Shown here: in pieces, positions 56,091 through 63,514 of the stretch
How the letters are laid out: the number at the start of each line of letters is the position of its first letter
How positions within the stretch are numbered: position 1 is the stretch's first letter
From: Fodinibacter sp963800505
GTDB lineage: Bacteria; Actinomycetota; Actinomycetes; Actinomycetales; Dermatophilaceae
Reading direction: 5' to 3'
Length of the DNA stretch: 64,000 nucleotides
Assembly: GCA_963800505.1 (NCBI GenBank)
Contig: CAWDBL010000007.1
Coordinates: 62,001-126,000 of the forward strand
Translations under genes and position numbers: made by a program
Notes under the pieces: model-generated
What the model was told of the DNA's origin: nothing
The model's database searches: none
What the model saw: the letters and a program-made list of their open reading frames with translations, nothing else

Positions 56091-56537
56091 ATGACCGTGA
56101 CGAAGGCCGAGACGGGCGACGGGTTCAGCGCCGCCGAGCGCGCTGCGATGAAGGAGCGCGCCGCCGAGCTGCGCGCCGAGGGGAAGAAGGGCGCCAAGGC
56201 CGCCGACGGCCTCGAGCTGTGCCTGGAGGCGATCGCGAAGATGGCGCCGGACGACCGCGCGCTCGCCGAGCGCGTGCACGTGGCCATCACCTCGACCGCT
56301 CCGCAGCTGCAGCCGAAGACCTGGTACGGCATGCCCGCCTACGCCGACGCGGCCGGCAAGGTCGTGGTCTTCTTCCAGGACTCCGGCAAGTTCAAGTACC
56401 GGTTCTCGACCCTGGGGTTCCAGGACGCCGCGAACCTCGACGACGGCGACTTCTGGCCCACCTCGTACGCGATGCTCGCCTGGAGCCCGAAGGTCGAGAA
56501 GCAGGTCGTCGCGCTCGTCAAGGCCGCCGTCTCCTGA
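56091..56537 (+). CDS. DUF1801-family protein
   Basis: A 148-residue cytosolic protein. After a charged helix (ERAAMKERAAELRAEGKKG), the domain shows VHVAITSTAPQLQPKTWYGMPAYADAAGKVVVFFQDSGKFKYRFSTLGF, the DUF1801/YdhG-like fold with the W-Y-G-M-P-x-Y turn. Relatives are linked to iron handling in some bacteria but have no proven reaction. The ATG has AGGAGG 6 nt upstream. It is divergent from etfB and ends 20 nt from the convergent VOC gene. Confidence 0.85.
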   Translation: MTVTKAETGDGFSAAERAAMKERAAELRAEGKKGAKAADGLELCLEAIAKMAPDDRALAERVHVAITSTAPQLQPKTWYGMPAYADAAGKVVVFFQDSGKFKYRFSTLGFQDAANLDDGDFWPTSYAMLAWSPKVEKQVVALVKAAVS

Positions 56538-56556
56538 CCGTCGCGTCGAGCCCGGT

Positions 56557-56940
56557 TCAGGCGACGCAGAACTCGTTGCCCTCGGGGTCGAGCATCACGA
56601 CGTGGCAGAACTCGTCGCCGTAGTGCTCCTCGCGTACCTGTGTCGCGCCGTCGGCCTCGAGCTCGGCCACCCGCTCGCGGGCCAGCCGCTCACGCTCGGC
56701 GGGGTCCCACGGTGGCTCGCCCGCCACCCGGATGTCGATGTGCACGCGGTTCTTGGCGGTCTTGCCCTCGGGCACCCGCAGGAAGCCGATCGCCGGCCCG
56801 TGCCCCTGTGGGTCGACGATCGAGGCGTTGTCGGGCTCGTCGAACCCCGGCTCGGGCTCGTAGCGAAGCGCCTGCGCCCAGAAGGCCGCGAGCCGTTGCG
56901 GGTCGGCGGCGTCGCATCCCAGCGTCCAGTGCGTGGCCAT
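56557..56940 (-). CDS. VOC-family protein (glyoxalase-like domain)
   Basis: A 127-residue protein of the glyoxalase_6 type. WTLGCDAADPQRLAAFWAQALRYE opens the first unit, NRVHIDIRV starts the second, and GDEFCHVVMLDPEGNEFCV is the typical ending. Many actinobacterial paralogs exist without known substrate; a role in resistance or detoxification is guesswork. No metal site is complete by eye. It converges on the DUF1801 gene and lies 39 nt after the YbaK-type gene on the same strand. Confidence 0.87.
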   Translation of the reverse strand: MATHWTLGCDAADPQRLAAFWAQALRYEPEPGFDEPDNASIVDPQGHGPAIGFLRVPEGKTAKNRVHIDIRVAGEPPWDPAERERLARERVAELEADGATQVREEHYGDEFCHVVMLDPEGNEFCVA

Positions 56941-56979
56941 GGCGCAACGCTAGCGACGGGCGCCGACCGGCATCCGCCG

Positions 56980-57504
56980 TCAGGCGACGTCCATCGGCTG
57001 GCCGCCGGTGATCCTGATCAGCTCGTCGTAGGTCGTCGCGAACACCGAGTGGCTGTGCCCGGCGGCGGCCCAGACCGTGGCGTAGCGCCCGAGGGTGACG
57101 TCGATGATCGTGCGGATGTGCTCGGGGTGGCCGACCGGGGCGACGCCGCCGATCGCGAACCCCGTGTGGGTGCGCACGAACACCGGGTCGGCCTGCTCGA
57201 CGCTCGCGAAGTTGGCCAGCGCCGCGACCTTGTCGGTGTCGACCCGGTGACCGCCGGAGGCGAGCACGAGCAGCGGCTGCACGTCGCCGTCGTGGGCCGT
57301 CGAGACGAAGACCAGGCTGTTGGCGATCTCGGCGGGGGTGACGCCCAGCGCCTCGGCGGCGGCCTTCGCGGTGCGCACGGCGAGCGGCAGGTGGCGCACC
57401 TCGGGGGTGACGTGGTGCAGGGCGAGGGTCTCCATGACGGACCGGACACCGGCGTGGCCGGACAGGTCGCGCGACGGTGCCGCGTCGCCCGGCTCTGGGG
57501 TCAT
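56980..57504 (-). CDS. YbaK/ProX-family aminoacyl-tRNA deacylase
   Basis: A 174-residue protein of the YbaK/EbsC editing superfamily, which hydrolyses mischarged tRNAs such as Cys-tRNA(Pro). VRTAKAAAEALGVTPAEIANSLVFVS is the conserved start, then LLVLASGGHRVDTDKVAAL, and GFAIGGVAPVGHP holds the GG-x-P-x-GH active-site loop. The exact tRNA specificity is not readable. The end (WAAAGHSHSVFATTYDELIRITGG) is complete. Confidence 0.92.
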   Translation of the reverse strand: MTPEPGDAAPSRDLSGHAGVRSVMETLALHHVTPEVRHLPLAVRTAKAAAEALGVTPAEIANSLVFVSTAHDGDVQPLLVLASGGHRVDTDKVAALANFASVEQADPVFVRTHTGFAIGGVAPVGHPEHIRTIIDVTLGRYATVWAAAGHSHSVFATTYDELIRITGGQPMDVA

Positions 57505-57651
57505 GGATGCAGCCTAGTGATGGGTGTGGCCGGGTGGGGAACCCCTCGACGACCTGTCGCAGGCGCTGACCCTCCGTCGCGGCGGCAGTGGGCGGGCGTG
57601 CCATCCTCGTGCCCTGACGCCCGGCGTCCTCGACCCAAAGGAGAGCAGCAG

Positions 57652-57984
57652 ATGATCCTGATCACCGTGAAGTTCCCGATCCGCGAGGACCGGCTCGCCG
57701 CGTGGGACGAGCTGTCGGCGTCCTACGCGAAGAGTGTCAACGCCGAGCCGGGATGCGTGTTCTTCGAGTTCTCGCGCAGCCTCACCGAGCCCAACACCTT
57801 CGTGTGCATCGAGGGGTTCCGCGACTCCGCCGCGGGGAGCGCGCACATGGCGCAGGACCACGTGGCCCGGTTCATGCGCGAGATGCCCGACATCGTCTCG
57901 GCCCGCCCGCAGATCATCTACGTCGACGCCGAGGGGGTCACCGGCTTCGGCCCGATGGGCGAGATCGCCCCCCGCCAGTCCTGA
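57652..57984 (+). CDS. Antibiotic biosynthesis monooxygenase (ABM)-domain protein
   Basis: A 110-residue dimeric alpha-beta barrel of the ABM/YgiN type. MILITVKFPIREDRLAAWDELSASYAKSVNAEPGCVFFEFSRS contains the conserved E-P-G-C turn, and EGFRDSAAGSAHMAQDHVARFM the second helix with the H-x-x-x-H pattern. Members act as quinol oxygenases, heme-degrading enzymes or isomerases; the reaction here is unknown. The ATG has AAAGGAGAG upstream. It is followed by the repeat-rich gene-free stretch. Confidence 0.88.
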   Translation: MILITVKFPIREDRLAAWDELSASYAKSVNAEPGCVFFEFSRSLTEPNTFVCIEGFRDSAAGSAHMAQDHVARFMREMPDIVSARPQIIYVDAEGVTGFGPMGEIAPRQS

Positions 57985-58003
57985 CCCGGCCGGCTCAACC
58001 ACA

Positions 58004-58101
58004 CCCGGCGTCCCCACCTCGACCAATAGGTCACAGCAGGGACCGCATCCAGTGGTCGGGTGTCCCTGAATCGACCAATAGGTCACTCGGGGGACGCCGG
58101 G
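58004..58101. repeat. Inverted repeat enclosing two 16-bp direct repeats
   Basis: CCCGGCGTCCCC (58004-58015) pairs exactly with GGGGACGCCGGG (58090-58101). Between them TCGACCAATAGGTCAC occurs twice, at 58019-58034 and 58071-58086, and each contains GACC-AATA-GGTC, a small palindrome. It starts 19 nt after the ABM gene and may act as a terminator or be a mobile palindromic element. Confidence 0.75.
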
Positions 58102-58129
58102 CTGGGTCGCGCTTCTCCCCGACCGCTGC

Positions 58130-58257
58130 GCGGTGGGATGCCGTGTGCGGCCGTTGACCATCCGCACCTCGCGCGCTGCGCGCACTCGGCGCGCCCACGC
58201 AGAGCGTGGGACCCGCCGCCAGACCCGTCCATCGGCTCGCCCACGGCATCCCACCGC
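58130..58257. repeat. 128-bp element with 16-bp perfect terminal inverted repeats
   Basis: GCGGTGGGATGCCGTG at the left end matches CACGGCATCCCACCGC at the right end exactly. The interior holds CCCACG-CAGAG-CGTGGG and several GCGC alternations that could fold. It has no convincing reading frame. It may be a structured RNA or a small non-autonomous element. Confidence 0.6.
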
Positions 58258-58284
58258 TCCGCTGCTGTTGTTGTCTCGGGTTGG

Positions 58285-58320
58285 GTGCTCAGGTGGTTGC
58301 TGGGGCAGCCGGTTGAGCAC
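58285..58320. repeat. 36-bp palindrome (REP-like copy 2)
   Basis: Second copy of the palindrome found after trpD, 32 of 36 bases the same, again bounded by GTGCTCA and TGAGCAC. It sits 58 nt before the -35 box of the dnaE2 operon. Confidence 0.65.
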
Positions 58321-58377
58321 TCGACTCTCGAGAACTTCGTGGCTTTCGGCGTGTCGTGGAGGACGCGCGCAACGGGC

Positions 58378-58408
58378 TTGACGTGGTGTCGGGAGGCGGG
58401 GTTACAGT
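58378..58408 (+). promoter_or_regulatory. SOS-operon promoter TTGACG ... TACAGT
   Basis: TTGACG (58378-58383) and TACAGT (58403-58408) are separated by 19 nt. Transcription would start near 58415, directly at the LexA box, about 100 nt before the first gene. Confidence 0.65.
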
Positions 58409-58416
58409 GGTCGGAG

Positions 58417-58432
58417 TCGAACAGGTGTTCGA
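58417..58432. promoter_or_regulatory. LexA-binding SOS box
   Basis: TCGAACAGGTGTTCGA matches the actinobacterial LexA consensus TCGAAC-N4-GTTCGA at every fixed position. It lies 9 nt after the -10 box, where a repressor would block transcription initiation. Confidence 0.9.
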
Positions 58433-58512
58433 CATTTCACATCGGCCCGTCGCTCGACGGCTTCCTCCCGGGGGCTGGTCGGCAATCCCGTGCTGCCCAT
58501 CGGAGGTGCCTC

Positions 58513-58824
58513 ATGGCTCGTCGTCACCACGACTCCGTCGTCGTCCGCGCTGCCGGCGGGTCGGGCACCGCCGTCGACGGGCCGCGCGACTTCGTCTGGC
58601 GCGGCCGGCGCTACACCGTGTGCGCCGTGCTCGACTCCTGGCAGGAGCGCCGCGCCTGGTGGCGCGAGGTCGGCGACCAGCCCAGCGCCCCCGGGCTGCC
58701 CGGCCTGCCGAGCCCGCAGCGCCGGGTCTGGCGGGTCGAGGCCCGGCCACCGTCCGGGGCGGCCGGGGTGTTCGACCTCGGCCGCGACGACGACCACTGG
58801 CTGCTGCTGCGCGCCCACGACTGA
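58513..58824 (+). CDS. DUF6504-like protein, first gene of the dnaE2 SOS operon
   Basis: A 103-residue protein of unknown function. GPRDFVWRGRRYTVCAVLDSWQERRAWWRE and RRVWRVEARPPSGAAGVFDLGRDDDHWLLLRAHD give it a Trp-rich beta fold (R-R-Y-x-V, W-W-R, V-W-R-V-E-A). Proteins of this kind lie beside dnaE2 or imuB in many actinobacteria, which suggests a role in damage-induced translesion synthesis; the family number is from memory. The ATG has GGAGG 7 nt upstream. No membrane segment is present. Confidence 0.82.
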   Translation: MARRHHDSVVVRAAGGSGTAVDGPRDFVWRGRRYTVCAVLDSWQERRAWWREVGDQPSAPGLPGLPSPQRRVWRVEARPPSGAAGVFDLGRDDDHWLLLRAHD

Positions 58825-58829
58825 GCCAC

Positions 58830-58919
58830 CACCACCGCTACGACACCCACCACCGCTACGACACTCACTACCGCTACGACACCGAGCACCGCCCCGACAT
58901 CAAGCACCGCCCCAGGACC
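58830..58919. repeat. 18-bp tandem repeats (five units)
   Basis: CACCACCGCTACGACACC is repeated in tandem: unit 2 has one change, unit 3 one, and units 4 and 5 are more divergent. They fill the space between the DUF6504 and HEPN genes and end at the HEPN ribosome site. In the HEPN frame they would encode H-H-R-Y-D-T repeats, but no in-frame start precedes them nearby. Confidence 0.85.
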
Positions 58920-58931
58920 GAGGAGCCCCCG

Positions 58932-59363
58932 ATGAGCCACGCCGCCACCACCTTGGACCTCCTCGACCGGGCCCGCGAGTCGCTCACCAGCGGGTATGCC
59001 GCCTCGGCCGCCTCGGCGCGCTACCTCGCCGCCTCGCTGGCCGCGCTGCGGGCCGGGGCCGCGGTCGTCGCCGCCCGCTCGGCGACGTCACCCGGGGCGG
59101 GGCTCGCCTCCCGGGGTGACGGCCCGCACGACGTCTGGGCGCTCACCGCCCGGGTCGCCCCCGAGCTCACCGAGTGGGCCCAGCGGTTCGCCGCCGCCAC
59201 TGGGCAGCGGGTCGGGGTCGAGACCGGGCTGGTGCGGGTCACCGCCCGCGAGGCCGACGACCTGCTGCGCGACGCCGAGACCTTCGTCGACCTCGCCGCC
59301 GACCGCCTCGGCGTGCCGTCGGTGCACCGGCCGCGGCGGCTGGTCCCCGTCCGCTCGGCCTGA
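58932..59363 (+). CDS. SAV_6107-type HEPN-domain protein
   Basis: A 143-residue all-helical protein. LDLLDRARESLTSGYAASAASARYLAASLAALRAGAAVVAAR is the HEPN-like helical pair of the SAV_6107 family, and the rest (DVWALTARVAPELTEWAQRF and AREADDLLRDAETFVDLAADRL) completes the bundle. Members sit upstream of dnaE2 in actinobacteria. HEPN proteins often bind nucleotides or RNA, but the R-x4-6-H nuclease motif is not obvious. The ATG has GAGGAG upstream. The dnaE2 start is 12 nt after its stop. Confidence 0.85.
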   Translation: MSHAATTLDLLDRARESLTSGYAASAASARYLAASLAALRAGAAVVAARSATSPGAGLASRGDGPHDVWALTARVAPELTEWAQRFAAATGQRVGVETGLVRVTAREADDLLRDAETFVDLAADRLGVPSVHRPRRLVPVRSA

Positions 59364-59374
59364 GCGCGTTTCCC

Positions 59375-62300
59375 ATGGCCGGCTTCGCCCACCTCCACGT
59401 CGCCTCGGGGTTCTCGATGCGCTACGGCGCCTCGATGCCCGAGCACCTCGTCGAGCGCGCCGCCGAGCACGGCCAGGGCGCGCTCGCGCTCACCGACCGC
59501 GACGGGCTCTACGGCGCGGTCCGGTTCGCCACGGCGTGCGGCCACGCCGGCATCGCACCGGTGCTCGGCGTCGACCTCGCCGTCGAGCCGCTCGTCCCCG
59601 GCACCGCAGGTCGTGGCACTGGCGGCGGTCCGGCATCCGCAGTGGGCTCGGGCAGCGGGCCGGATGCCGGTCGCCCGCGTCCGCGACCGCGCACCCCGGT
59701 GCGCGGGGGAGCCATCGTCGACCCCCGGCGCCCGCGGGTCACCGTGCTGGCCCGGGGTCGAGGCGGCGGCACCGCCCCCGGGGTCGGCTGGGCCGCCCTG
59801 TGCCGGCTGGTCACCGAGACCCACCTGCGCGGCGAGCGCGGCGTGCCGGTCACCAGCCCCGACCTGCTCGCCCGCTGGTCCCACCCCGAAGGCTGCGACT
59901 CCGTGCGACGTGCACACGGTTCTCGCACCCCGGATGCCGATGAAACCGTGCGTAAGTCGCACGAGGTCGAGGAAGCCGGGCCGCCGGCGTACCCGACCAC
60001 CTCGACCTCCGTCGCGGAGCCGAGCAGGGAGGCAGGGCGCGAGCCGAGCCGGCTGCTGGTGCTGCTCGGCCCCGACTCCGACGTCGGCCGGGCGGTGCTC
60101 GCCGGGCGCCGCGAGCGGGCCCGCGACCTGCTCGCCACCTGGCGGGCGCTGCTGCCGCGCGACGGGCTGGCCGTCGAGGTCGTGCACCACGGCGGGCCGG
60201 AGGGCACTCCGGGGTGCCGCTCGCACGCGGCCCACCTGCTCGCCCTGGCCGACGCCGCCGGCATCCCCGCCGTGCTCACCGCCGCAGTGCGCCACGTCGC
60301 CCCCGAGCAGGTGCGCACCGTCGACCTGCTCGACGCCGCCCGACGGCTCGTCGTGCTCGACTCGCGCCACCTCGACCGGGTCACCGACGCCGGCCACCTC
60401 GCCGACACCGCCACGATGCACGCGAGCGCCCTCGAGGTCACCGGCGGCGACCGCTCCCGCGCCGACCGGCTGGTCGCGATGACCGCCCTGGTCGCCGACG
60501 AGTGCACCCAGCACTCCCGCCACGACCTCGGCATCGGCGCGGTTCACCTGCCCGAGGCCGAGGTGCTCGGCATCGCCCCCGGCACCGACCCGATGCAGGT
60601 GCTCGCCCAGCGCTGCCGCGACGCCGTCGGTCGGCGCTACCCCGGGGCGAGCGAGGCCGAGCACGAGGTGGTGCGAAACCGGCTCGACGACGAGCTCGGC
60701 GTCATCGACACCCTGGGCTACCCCACCTACTTCCTCACCGTCGCCGAGGTCACCGACCTGATCCGCAATCGCGGCGTGCGGGTCGCGGCCCGTGGCTCGG
60801 GGGCGGGCAGCCTGGTCAACCACCTGCTCGGCATCAGCGGGGTCGACCCCATCCGGCACCACCTGCTCATGGAGCGGTTCTGCTCCCCGCTGCGTGCCGA
60901 GCTTCCCGACATCGACGTCGACGTCGAGTCGGCCCGCCGCACCGAGATCTACGAGGCGGTGCTCGAGCGCTTCGGCGGTGAGCGGGTCACCTGTGTGTCG
61001 ATGATGGACACCTACAAGGTGCGCCACGCCGTGCGCGACGTCGGCGCCGCCCTGGGCCTGCCGCCCACCGAGGTCGACGAGATCGCCAAGGCCTTCCCGC
61101 ACATCCGCGCCAAGGACGCCCGGCACGCCATCGCCGACCTGCCCGAGCTGCGCAGCCGCGGCCTCGACAGCCCCCGGATGGCCGCCTTCTTCGACCTCGT
61201 CGAGGCCCTCGACGGCCTGCCCCGGCACATCGCGCTGCACCCGTGCGGCGTCGTGCTGTCCAACTCCGGCCTGCTCGACCGCACCCCGGTCGAGGCGAGC
61301 TGGATCGGCTTCCCGATGAGCCAGTTCGACAAGGACGACGTCGAGACCCTGGGCTTCCTCAAGCTCGACGTCCTCGGCATCCGCATGCAGTCCTCGATGG
61401 CGCACGCCGTCGCCGAGGTCGCGCGGGTCTCGGGGGAGCAGATCGACCTCGACGACGAGGCGCAGGTGCCGCACGACGACCCCGCCACCTACGAGCTGAT
61501 CCGCACCACCCGCACCCTGGGCATGTTCCAGATCGAGAGCCCGGGCCAGCGCGAGCTCGTCGGCAAGCTGGGGCCGAGCCGGTTCGACGACCTCATCGTC
61601 GACATCTCGCTGTTCCGCCCCGGGCCGGTCAAGTCCGACATGATCACGCCGTTCCTCAACAGCCGGCACGGCTGGGCGGAGCGCCGCTTCCTGCACCCCA
61701 GCCTGATCCCGGCGCTCGAGGAGACCGAGGGGGTCGTCGTCTTCCACGAGCAGGTGCTGCTCATCGTCGCCGAGACCACCGGGGTCACCCTCGCCCAGGC
61801 CGACGAGGTGCGCCGCAGCATGGGCACCCCGCAGGGCCAGACCGACGTCGAGGCCTGGTGGCGCCCGGCGGCCAAGGCGCGCGGCTACTCGGCCGACGAC
61901 CGCGACCGCATCTGGGAGGTGCTGAAGTCCTTCGCCAGCTTCGGCTTCTGCAAGGCGCACGCCGCGGCCTTCGCGCTGCCCACCTTCCACTCGGCGTGGC
62001 TGAAGACCCACCACCCGGCGGCGTTCCTGTCCGGCATCCTCACCCACGACCCCGGCATGTACCCCAAGCGGCTGCTGCTCGACGACGCCCGCTCGTTCGG
62101 CATCCCGGTGCTCGGCCTCGACGTCAACGCCTCGCGCGAGGTCTACCGCATCGAGCGGGTCGACACCCCGGATGCCGAGCGCTCCGCCTCTCCGGAGGCC
62201 CACCCGCGCGACCCCGACCCCGTCGACCCCGACGCCCCCGACCCGGATGCCGGGCTGCCGGCCTGGCGGCGCACCCGCCAGCCCTACGGCATCCGGCTCT

Positions 62301-63460
62301 CGCTGGCCGACGTCAAGGGGATCAGCGGCGCCGAGGTGGCGCGGATCGTCGCCGGGCAGCCCTACGCCGACCTCGGCGACTTCTGGACCCGTGCCCGGGT
62401 CAGCCGCCCGGTCACCGAGCGGCTCGTGCTCGCCGGGGCGTTCGACGCCCTGCACGGCATGGGCGGCGGCGGCCTCGGCAGGCGCGGCCGGGTCACCCGG
62501 CGCGACCTGCTGCTGCACGTCGCCGAGCTCGAGCGGTGGGAGCGCGGGGGCGGGGCGGCACCGCGCAGCAGCCGGCGGCTCGTCATCCCGAGCATCGCGC
62601 CGCCGCGCGAGGGGGCGGGGGAGCGGGTCGACGTCCGCGAGCGGGCGGCCGCGCAGTCGCAGGCGGCCCGCGAGGTGGTGCCGGCCGCCGAGCAACCCAC
62701 CCAGCTCACCCTCGACCTCGGCGACCGGCCCCGGCTCGGCGCGGGCGCCGGGCTGCCCGAGATGACCGGCCCGGAGCGGGTGCGCGCCGAGCTCGACGTG
62801 CTGGGCCTCGACGTCTCCGCGCACGTCGTCGAGTTCTACGCCCCGCTGCTGCGGGCGCTCGGGGTCACCCGCAGCCGTGACCTGCTCGGCGCCCGCAGCC
62901 GCAGCGAGGTGTGGGTGGCCGGGGTCAAGGTCGCCACCCAGACCCCTCCGGTGCGCTCGGGGCGCCGGGTGGTCTTCCTCACCCTCGACGACTCCACCGG
63001 GCCGTCCGACTGCACCTTCTTCGAGGACGTCCAGGGCCCCTACGCCGGGGTCGTCTTCCACTCCTGGCTGCTCCTGGTGCGCGGGGTGCTGCGCCGCACC
63101 GGCGACCGCGGGGTCTCGATCCGGGCCACCGGCGCCTGGGAGCTCGCCGCGCTGTGGGACGCCTGGCAGCTCGGCGGCCTCGAGCGCGTGCACGCCGCCA
63201 TCGCCGCCGGTGAGGCGGATGCCGTGGCCCGGGCCGAGGCGGCCGAGGCCGCTGCTCGTGAGAGCGACGCCCGCACCGGGCGCCGGGTGCTCGTGCACGC
63301 CTCGGGGTTCAAGCAGTCGCCGTACGCCGACATCAAGCCGCCCGGGGCCGACCCGCGCTCGGGCCGGGGTGCTCCCGGCACGGTGGTGCCGCAGTCCCCG
63401 GCCGCCGCGCTGCCCTCGCGCAAGCTGTGGCACGCCAGCCCCGGCAGCTCCGGACACTAG
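59375..63460 (+). CDS. dnaE2: Error-prone DNA polymerase III alpha subunit DnaE2
   Basis: A 1361-residue SOS polymerase that performs mutagenic translesion synthesis. FAHLHVASGFSMRYGASMPEHLVERA begins the PHP domain. The catalytic aspartates of the palm are in PDIDVDVES at about residues 512-516, and KAHAAAFALPTFHSAWLKTHHPAAF is the family's thumb/finger signature. The OB-fold near the end is VVFLTLDDSTGPSDCTFFED. A disordered insertion of about 150 residues (110-260) makes it long. QLTLDL near residue 1110 resembles a beta-clamp motif. It is the third gene of the LexA-controlled operon. Its usual partners imuA and imuB are not in this window. Confidence 0.95.
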   Translation: MAGFAHLHVASGFSMRYGASMPEHLVERAAEHGQGALALTDRDGLYGAVRFATACGHAGIAPVLGVDLAVEPLVPGTAGRGTGGGPASAVGSGSGPDAGRPRPRPRTPVRGGAIVDPRRPRVTVLARGRGGGTAPGVGWAALCRLVTETHLRGERGVPVTSPDLLARWSHPEGCDSVRRAHGSRTPDADETVRKSHEVEEAGPPAYPTTSTSVAEPSREAGREPSRLLVLLGPDSDVGRAVLAGRRERARDLLATWRALLPRDGLAVEVVHHGGPEGTPGCRSHAAHLLALADAAGIPAVLTAAVRHVAPEQVRTVDLLDAARRLVVLDSRHLDRVTDAGHLADTATMHASALEVTGGDRSRADRLVAMTALVADECTQHSRHDLGIGAVHLPEAEVLGIAPGTDPMQVLAQRCRDAVGRRYPGASEAEHEVVRNRLDDELGVIDTLGYPTYFLTVAEVTDLIRNRGVRVAARGSGAGSLVNHLLGISGVDPIRHHLLMERFCSPLRAELPDIDVDVESARRTEIYEAVLERFGGERVTCVSMMDTYKVRHAVRDVGAALGLPPTEVDEIAKAFPHIRAKDARHAIADLPELRSRGLDSPRMAAFFDLVEALDGLPRHIALHPCGVVLSNSGLLDRTPVEASWIGFPMSQFDKDDVETLGFLKLDVLGIRMQSSMAHAVAEVARVSGEQIDLDDEAQVPHDDPATYELIRTTRTLGMFQIESPGQRELVGKLGPSRFDDLIVDISLFRPGPVKSDMITPFLNSRHGWAERRFLHPSLIPALEETEGVVVFHEQVLLIVAETTGVTLAQADEVRRSMGTPQGQTDVEAWWRPAAKARGYSADDRDRIWEVLKSFASFGFCKAHAAAFALPTFHSAWLKTHHPAAFLSGILTHDPGMYPKRLLLDDARSFGIPVLGLDVNASREVYRIERVDTPDAERSASPEAHPRDPDPVDPDAPDPDAGLPAWRRTRQPYGIRLSLADVKGISGAEVARIVAGQPYADLGDFWTRARVSRPVTERLVLAGAFDALHGMGGGGLGRRGRVTRRDLLLHVAELERWERGGGAAPRSSRRLVIPSIAPPREGAGERVDVRERAAAQSQAAREVVPAAEQPTQLTLDLGDRPRLGAGAGLPEMTGPERVRAELDVLGLDVSAHVVEFYAPLLRALGVTRSRDLLGARSRSEVWVAGVKVATQTPPVRSGRRVVFLTLDDSTGPSDCTFFEDVQGPYAGVVFHSWLLLVRGVLRRTGDRGVSIRATGAWELAALWDAWQLGGLERVHAAIAAGEADAVARAEAAEAAARESDARTGRRVLVHASGFKQSPYADIKPPGADPRSGRGAPGTVVPQSPAAALPSRKLWHASPGSSGH

Positions 63461-63514
63461 GGTGGTCGCGACGCACCGACCCGCTGCACCCCCGCACCCT
63501 GAAGGAGTCCCGCC

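Noticed and set aside
58130..58257. Insertion sequence remnant with transposase
   Set aside because: The terminal repeats are good, but no transposase fragment is recognisable and no target duplication is clear.
58830..58919. CRISPR array
   Set aside because: The units are 18-bp head-to-tail repeats without spacers.
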